Of a DNA stretch of 64,000 nucleotides, positions 57,640 to 64,000 are shown piece after piece (position 1 is the first letter of the stretch; every line of letters begins with the position of its first letter). Source of the DNA: Triatoma infestans (taxonomy: Eukaryota; Arthropoda; Insecta; Hemiptera; Reduviidae); the NCBI GenBank assembly GCA_011037195.1, contig JAAEAF010003392.1, positions 104,372 through 168,371 of the forward strand. Reading direction: 5' to 3'. Under the pieces are notes generated by a model. The model worked only from the letters and a program-made list of their open reading frames with translations, had not been told where the DNA came from and did no database searches. A program made the position numbers and the translations under genes.

Positions 57640-58280
57640 AAACTTTTCTTAAAAAATTCGTTTAAGGGAATTCCAGTGAGAGGAGAGGTTAATGCCCCCA
57701 CCACCACCACCACCACTACCACGACATCATTTTATAAAATTTAAATTCTCCCATTCATATAAGTTGAAGATAAGTAAACATTTGGTAAATGTTATAGATT
57801 TCGTACAATTTATTCCTTTTCTTTAATCTGTAGGTACGGCGGCATATAGCTAATATCCGCTTCAGGTCAACCAACTTTTCCAAAGTTGGAGAGTTTTTAT
57901 AATTTTGCCTGGGCACTAGCGAATCCTGTTTCACTCGATTATACTCTTCATCCCACCAAGGTTTTGCACAATGATTAGCCTATATAAAAAACTTAATCCC
58001 ACATATAGGCTTTTGTGCTGCATAATTTATTATCCTCGTAAATGCTTTATATGAATACGCTGTGGAGCCTATAATTTCTGCTTCACACACTTCCCAATTA
58101 GCTTTTTGTGGTGGAGATTCCAATCACCGGCTCTCGGATTCCTAATCCGACTCTTTGTAGATGCCCCCGACAGGAAACTCGTCTCTACTATGATTACCAA
58201 ATGATCGGAATCAACTGGTTCATCTATTAACGGCCCACTTTGGTTCCGATATCAAGCATGGTGAGCATAAAGTTAAATCC
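57640..58280. other. Spacer between the two SINE copies
   Basis: Contains a (CCA)n run at 57,702-57,722. 57,830-58,250 is of higher complexity and may be part of an element: its minus strand reads 'WWDEEYNRVKQDSL'-like residues near 57,950, as in LINE linker regions between endonuclease and RT. The assignment is weak. Confidence 0.35.
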
Positions 58281-58286
58281 ACCGCT

Positions 58287-58442
58287 TGTGCCTGAGATTC
58301 CGGTCTGGGAATCATGGTCGGGGATCCATCATTGAGCACACAAAGATTGACCACATCCGTTACAGACAACACTGTCCATCATCGGACGAACCCGGGTCCT
58401 CCGCGTGGGAGTCCAGAGCGCTAATCACTGAGCTAATCCCTC
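58287..58442 (-). repeat. tRNA-derived SINE, family C with head, copy 2
   Basis: Same 156 bp as 57,473-57,628 with two differences seen by eye. Same orientation, 658 bp between copies. Confidence 0.75.
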
Positions 58443-58449
58443 TCGAACT

Positions 58450-60090
58450 CAATTTCGAAAACCTGATTCGAATGCAACAAGCACCTTTTTTCAATTTATA
58501 TTTCTATATAAAATGATCTTATCTAAAAATGTTTATATTTATTTCATATTCATAGTAATAACCTCTTATGTAAAATAATATTTTCAAACAGATAGTTCTT
58601 AAAATACTTCAAAAATAAAAGTGACAAAATATTTACAATCTTCTATTGTTTTGCGATTAAATATTCAAAAAAGAAAAACAACATATAAATAAAATATTTG
58701 GCAAAAGGCTCAGAGTTAAAATGGTATAAATATATCATAAATATTATATACAGGAAAGTGATTAAAACTTTAGCACATAAACTAAATTTAATTAAATTGA
58801 ACACATAAAGTGAGATATGAGATATGTAACTGGCTGCTGAAAGTCTCGCAAGATTAAATTCCATTTATTAATTAAGCACCAGATGAAATAAATGGAATTG
58901 ATCAGATCAGTGAAGGAATGAGGGAATTGATACACATTTGTATACAATATGGAACAACACTCAGTTTTTCAATTCCCTTCACGCCCCTGGGATTTAGAAT
59001 ATCTTGCTCTTGTCCAGGACATCGTAAGAGGCGATTCGGAATATTGGCAACATATTTATGTCTACTTAATACTACAAATATAGAAGATAGAATAGTATGA
59101 TGAAATAAAATATTTAGTTTATTAACCACAAATCCAAAATTCTTAAATTAAAAGAATTATAAAATATTTCGAATAAAAGTTACAACTCTTTATAATGTAT
59201 GTGTATAAGTATAAACAAAGTGTACTTGTTATAAGTATAAACAAAAATCATTGCGAATCATTTTCAAAAAAAAAAAAACTGAATAATTCATTCAGCGATG
59301 GATCCGATTTTACCATAACTTTATTGCCAGGTACCCGGTAGAACAAAAATGAAATATCAAGTTTCAACTTTCTGTGATTTTCCTTGTTTGAGTTATACTG
59401 AACACATTCAATTGCAATTTATAAATAACACTTTTTTTGCGCTCAGAGGTTCTCAAAATGTGGTGGATTTAAAGTGAACACTACGTGTTCGAGTCCTCCG
59501 TGATTTTTACTAGCCCCTCTCATCAATATTTACATTTTTAGTTTATTGGGGCTTGATGAAGAAGTTATGAAAGAATTATTTATATAAAATGTTTGGTTTT
59601 TAAGAATTTGTTTTTTTTATTAATTGTTATACTTATTATTATAAAATTAAATAAAACTTTGTATTAATTTGAATTAGAAATTAAAAAAAAAAAAATACGC
59701 AACAGTTCCTCATACAAAGTAAGAAGAGGAGGTGATATTTATTACAGATTAAAATGATTCAGAATAAATTCAAGTAAACAGAATCTCTGCTTCTCATTGA
59801 AATTTCAAGATGAGAAATAAATAAAGGCGTGATTTGCTCTGATTTATTTCATCACATCATAAGTGAACAGTGAGTTAATCTGTAACACTAATCTTATTAT
59901 TGGCGTGTATATTTACATTTGGAATAAATAAATATTATTTACTAGAAAAGAATTGCTAGGAGGATTACTATTTGTGATTTGATTTGAAAAGGTTTGGTAG
60001 AGGAAAATAACAGTTAATATTCGAGTGCCAAGTTTGTTTTTATTAATTTTTATTTATTTATTTATTTCTCCGAGAATTTCTCTCTCAATG
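58450..60090. other. Intergenic, no gene seen
   Basis: AT-rich. A TIR-family fragment lies at 59,150-59,460. Short frames at 58,902-59,129 show no recognisable similarity. Confidence 0.4.
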
Positions 60091-60335
60091 CTTTCTCTCG
60101 GTAGTTCTTTAAAGATGCGTAAAAGCGCTAAAACAGCTGGCAGAAGACGTAATATTTAAACGGACAATTTGGCTTGACCAAGAAGGAGAGGCAAAATCAT
60201 CGTTAAAGGCTTGAGGGGGAATAGAAGGGAGGGGAAGTAGTGGAATAAAAAAAAAAAAAAAAAAACTGAACTGCGCAGAGTTAATGCGCCTGAAACTATA
60301 GGTTGACCCAGCCAACAGCGGAACACAGCTGTTCA

Positions 60336-60372
60336 TATATAAACATTGCACTGACTAGTTGCAAGTTCAGTC
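60336..60372 (+). promoter_or_regulatory. TATA box and initiator of downstream gene
   Basis: TATATAAA at 60,336-60,343 is followed by an arthropod initiator TTCAGTC with its A at 60,369. That is 33 bp from the first T of the TATA box, slightly longer than the usual ~31. A coding start lies about 280 bp downstream. This is the clearest core promoter in the window. Confidence 0.65.
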
Positions 60373-60647
60373 GATACGTTAGCGCTTAGCTGGCTTCATA
60401 AATTATTTATCTATTTTTTTTCATTAAAAAAATTCTTTTATTACAGTCAAAATATTCATTATTATTTTGACTATTGTAGTAAAAAAAAAAAGAAAAAAAT
60501 ATTTTAGTCAGGAAGTGAATATATTGTGTTGACACCAAGAGAAACTGGACATTTTTTCTTTATTCTAGAAGAAAAACAATTTTTTTGTTGTTTATTTTTT
60601 TTCTTCATATTTTCTTGTTTTAAAATTAAATAAACTTAAAAATCAAA

Positions 60648-60801
60648 ATGAGGCCTCCATCATCACATTTTGGCGCCGATATCACCAATACGGCCAACAA
60701 TGAAAACATGGTGGCAAATATGATATGCACCCGATTGGCCGGACGTGCTGTAATTAGGGTAGTTGGCAGGTGCAATGAAGCTCAAGACAACAATAATTTG
60801 G
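60648..60801 (+). CDS. First coding exon of an unrecognised gene
   Basis: The ATG has an ideal insect context, ATCAAAATG. The exon encodes MRPPSSHFGADITNTANNEN, then MVANMICTRLAGRAVIRVVG and RCNEAQDNNNL. It ends one base into a codon at a strong donor, GTATGT (60,802). The GC content is clearly above the surroundings. With the TATA/Inr at 60,336-60,372 this is a coherent 5' end with a ~280-base leader rich in poly-A/T tracts. I do not recognise the residues. Such short, isoform-specific N-termini are common in large regulated genes, but that is only a guess. No further exon is visible up to 64,000. Confidence 0.6.
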
Positions 60802-62700
60802 GTATGTTTCAAATTGTATGTTATTAATTCATTTAAATAATCTATTTTCAATTTTAACCCTGATTTAAAAAAAAAATAACTATTTTAAATTAATAATAAA
60901 AACCTTTTTTTTTCAAGTCCCAGTTATTCCAAAAACTAATTAATTATTTATTTTGAACAAAATTTAGAATTTACTAATTATTTGGTATGAATAACAAAAA
61001 ATTGAATAACAGCATTTATGTTATGTAAACAATAGTATGAATAATAATAACAATATAAATAATTTAAAAAATTTCACATTACTTGCGAGTATTATGTGCG
61101 TGGGTGTAATCAGATGTTCGCTGCATAATCTTCCTGCCTTTCATTTCAAACCAATGCCTTCTCAATTAACAATTCCCTTTCTTTTTTTTCCTTTGTTAAT
61201 AACTTCATTTGAAATTCTTAATTCATTAACACCTGAAAAATGTATATATATATATATCTATTTAAGTTTGTACTTTATCTTATTATTCTAAAAGGAAGTA
61301 TTGCACGACAAGTCAACTTTTTAAGTTTTGAGTTTAATACGGAATAGTTATAAAGTTTTTTTTTCTTCTTTTTTAGAAAGTGACTTATGAAATGCTTAGT
61401 TCAGATTTCATATTTCGTTTTGTTATCAAAAGGAGGGCAACTCGTATAGGTTTGGATTTAAATCGATCATCGTAAATGGCAAACGATTTTCTCCATAAAC
61501 TTCGTGTGAATACCATTTATAAAAATATCTTCAATTTTGTTTAAAAAATTATTTTCAATGACAGATTTTAGGGGTGTACTGGAGGAAATAATGTTTATGT
61601 TTCCTTTAATATTACTCCAAGTTATTGTATCTTCATCTGTATGTAGCATAAAAAGCAATTAAAATGTTATAAACATTCCGAACTTGAATAAATTTTATTA
61701 GCTCGAGTTGAGCTACTAAAGTAAGAACAAATTGTAAAAACATTAACTCAAATGATATTTCACATTTTTACATTCTCTGTAAAAGAAAGTGATACGGTCG
61801 ACTAAAATTTGTCTAGTCAACGGAAATATGTTTGAAGTCCTCTGTGTAGAGAAAAAGACTTTTTAGCGATTAGTCTTACCTCTTTCTCACTGTATCTTTA
61901 CCTCCCATTCCCCCTCTCAAATGTGCGTGTGAGAAAGAGAAAATAAAATAACTTAAAAATGAAAAACATGCATGTAGCTCAAACCTGATATACGTTTCAA
62001 TACTCTATCTTGAGATGTTGAGTCAAAATCTGCCAACCGGAATTTTAACTACTGAATATTTTTTACTTCACTTTTACCCGCGATTTCCTTTGCAAATGCC
62101 TCCAAAGATTTTCATTAAATTTTACATACTCATTTCATTTTTTTCCAGACATTTGATTTTTGAATATTCTGGGACAGCATAACGTTAAGATTTTTATCTA
62201 AGTGCTTCTTTAGTACAATATATAGGATCAGTATAAGTTATAAGGTTCATTAAATGCATACTACTAGAATCCAAGTTTAAAGAAAATCGGTTAATCGGAA
62301 TTCCGATTTTAACGGAACAGATTGCTAAGTTTTTTTCAGAATTTCAACCGCTTAAACGATATTCTACAAATTTGAAAAGCCCATTTGCCCATATATATTT
62401 CTGTCAAACTTTAATTTTTAGGGGTTATTCTGGAGAAATCTTGTGTGTTATGTTTGACCCTAAACTGTCTTTTCAAGTTTTATTAGGGAACCGAAAGGGG
62501 GCACTGATTTGTAGTCAAATATTACTTTCATTTGAACTAGCTCCTATTTTAAAGCACTAACAAATAAGATAGATATACGAGTATATACACGATATTCCAC
62601 CGTCTATAATTATTTATGAGTGTTAAGCACTGAACATATTATAGTAAACATTCCAAGTTTATCAAGTATAATTGTCAAATATAATAGAGGATGGAAGATT
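60802..62700. other. Intron of the 60.6-kb gene, no exon seen
   Basis: AT-rich. 61,770-62,500 contains TIR-family fragments ('ggttaatcggaattccg', 'tctttctcactgtat'). No acceptor-flanked open segment stands out. Confidence 0.4.
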
Positions 62701-62729
62701 CTTCTCGACCGTTCTTATATGAAGCAAAA

Positions 62730-63137
62730 AAGGATTGCGAGATTCAGTCTTTTTAAAAAATAAGAAAACTTAAATTCTTCCCAACGTTTCGACAAATATA
62801 TTCTCCTTTTTCAAGGCAAAAAAAAAAAAAAAAAAACTATCAAATTAATCTTCAAAACATAACAAATTTAAAAACTTACGTATAAATTTGAAAAATAAAA
62901 AGTTGAGAACACCTAAACTTTTGAGAATGATCATTCTCTGTGATGTTGTGTTGTTCTCAACTTTTTATTTTCCAAATTTATATGTAAGTTTTTAAATTTG
63001 TTATGTTTTGAAGATTATTTGATAGTTTTTTTTTTGTTTTTTTTATGCCTTGAAAAAGACAATATATTTGTCGTCGAAACGTTGGCAAGAATTTAAGTTT
63101 TCTTATTTTTTAAAAAGACCGAATCTCACAATCCTTT
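62730..63137. repeat. Long inverted repeat, ~185-bp arms
   Basis: Arms 62,730-62,911 and 62,950-63,137 are reverse complements with few mismatches and poly-A length differences. The loop contains the palindrome GAGAATGATCATTCTC (62,923-62,938). Each arm carries CTTGAAAAAG...GTCGAAACGTTGG, a degenerate hammerhead-like segment also resembling 7,073-7,109. This suggests head-to-head Penelope-type 3' ends. Confidence 0.8.
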
Positions 63138-63139
63138 TC

Positions 63140-63956
63140 CTTCAACCTGCAAAAAAAAATGTATTCAGATATTACGTAGTATACTACAGAAGTTACACAG
63201 CGTTGCAAAGAAGCTAAAAACGCAAAAAAGAAAAAAAAAAATAAGAAAATGAGTTTATAAATTGGAAAGAAAGGCCACTCAATCATGTGACAACCTCAAT
63301 AACGTCCCTCCCCTCATTGAGGTCATAGAAAATTTTTAAGTATTTATTGTTAAAAAAAAAAAAAATAAATAAATCAAAAAATGAGGAGATAACCGGGTGA
63401 TGATTCAGAAAAATAAATAAATATGTTTTATCATTGAAATAACTGTTTTTTCTTTTGTATTTTTTTTTTTTTAAATACATTCAAGACACTCGTTTTTTTT
63501 ATCTAATTCTACTGTATATTGATCAAAAGAAGAATTTATTTGATATATTTCAGTTTCTTGAGACTGAAAAATCAACAAAATACGAATACCACAAGTCAAA
63601 AATCGATTTCGTTTGTCAATCGCATCAGTAACACTTCGTAAGGAATTTACTCAAACGTAAAAGTCTCACTGAAGACTTGCTTTTATTGCTGTTAATACAA
63701 TTATTATATAAAATGACAAATTTTCTTTAATCTTGGATAACTTGAACAGGGTGGACAAATACCTACCCTGGCAGATAGTATTCCCTCCCAAGATTACACT
63801 GTAACCCGGAAGAGAGCGCCAATAATATTGAACAACTTCCATGTAATTTGAAATTTAATGCCATAGATTACGCAGAACTACCTGAAATCAATTTTTTCAA
63901 AAAATATGTTTCAATAAAAAGTGATAGGTTTATATATTGTGCCGTTAGCATTCCAA

Positions 63957-64000
<44 letters not shown>
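63140..64000. other. Intronic/intergenic, ends in poly-A
   Basis: No gene seen. 63,730-63,950 is a TIR-family fragment. 63,961-64,000 is an uninterrupted run of A at the window edge, either a retroposon tail or a homopolymer. Confidence 0.5.

Noticed and set aside
57472..58516. Two similar ORFs starting MCLRFRSGNHGRGS
   Set aside because: Antisense translation of a tRNA-derived SINE, not a gene family.
60305..60351. TGACC half-sites (60,173 and 60,303) as nuclear-receptor elements
   Set aside because: Single imperfect half-sites without palindrome or direct-repeat spacing.

Overview
The window is AT-rich, intron-rich eukaryotic DNA, most likely from an insect. The evidence is a spliced WDR5 (will die slowly) gene that is almost residue-for-residue conserved, the 5' coding part of a BET bromodomain gene (female sterile homeotic type), insect-style CAAAATG start contexts, and a typical arthropod mix of mobile elements (mariner, copia, RTE-like LINEs, Penelope-like elements, tRNA-derived SINEs). 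I cannot name the species.

Layout. 1-13,110: the minus strand carries the 5' end of a BET gene. The supported exon ends inside bromodomain 1 at 10,680, two upstream exons join it in frame, and a CCAAT/E-box promoter-like block lies near 13,085-13,300. The rest of the gene must lie beyond the left edge, so 1-10,680 is intron filled with repeats: a palindrome around an assembly gap, SINEs, a dead LINE and a Penelope-type fragment. 13,110-23,500 is intergenic: a decayed RNase H-bearing LINE with a 288-bp internal duplication, a dead mariner, and a LINE endonuclease fragment. 23,544-34,494 (+): the complete eight-exon wds/WDR5 gene, 339 codons, with a 7-kb intron 4 holding a dead RTE-like element. 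35,190-36,340: another dead LINE. 37,288-38,286 (+): an intact 332-codon Asn-rich coiled-coil ORF I do not recognise. 38,761-42,598 (-): a copia-type element with both LTRs. 43,000-52,800: gene-poor, with a TIR-bearing element and Penelope-like inverted repeats. 52,877-54,100 (-): unrecognised decayed ORFs split by a histone H4 pseudogene. 54,165-55,700: LINE RNase H and a Tc1/mariner-type transposase remnant. 57,300-58,450: SINEs. 60,336-60,801 (+): a TATA/initiator promoter and first coding exon of an unrecognised gene that runs off the right edge.

The host genes are chromatin-linked: BET proteins read acetylated histones, and WDR5 is the core of MLL/SET1 and NSL complexes. Nothing here shows that their proximity is functional.

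The most interesting non-protein signal is a set of hammerhead-ribozyme-like motifs (5,832-5,869 minus; 44,140-44,174; 46,822-46,852 minus; 46,987-47,016; 47,428-47,465). They share core spacing but have different, self-complementary stem II sequences. They sit in or beside inverted repeats that look like Penelope-like element debris. The 47,428 copy has all core positions, a palindromic stem III, a GUC cleavage triplet and a matched stem I.
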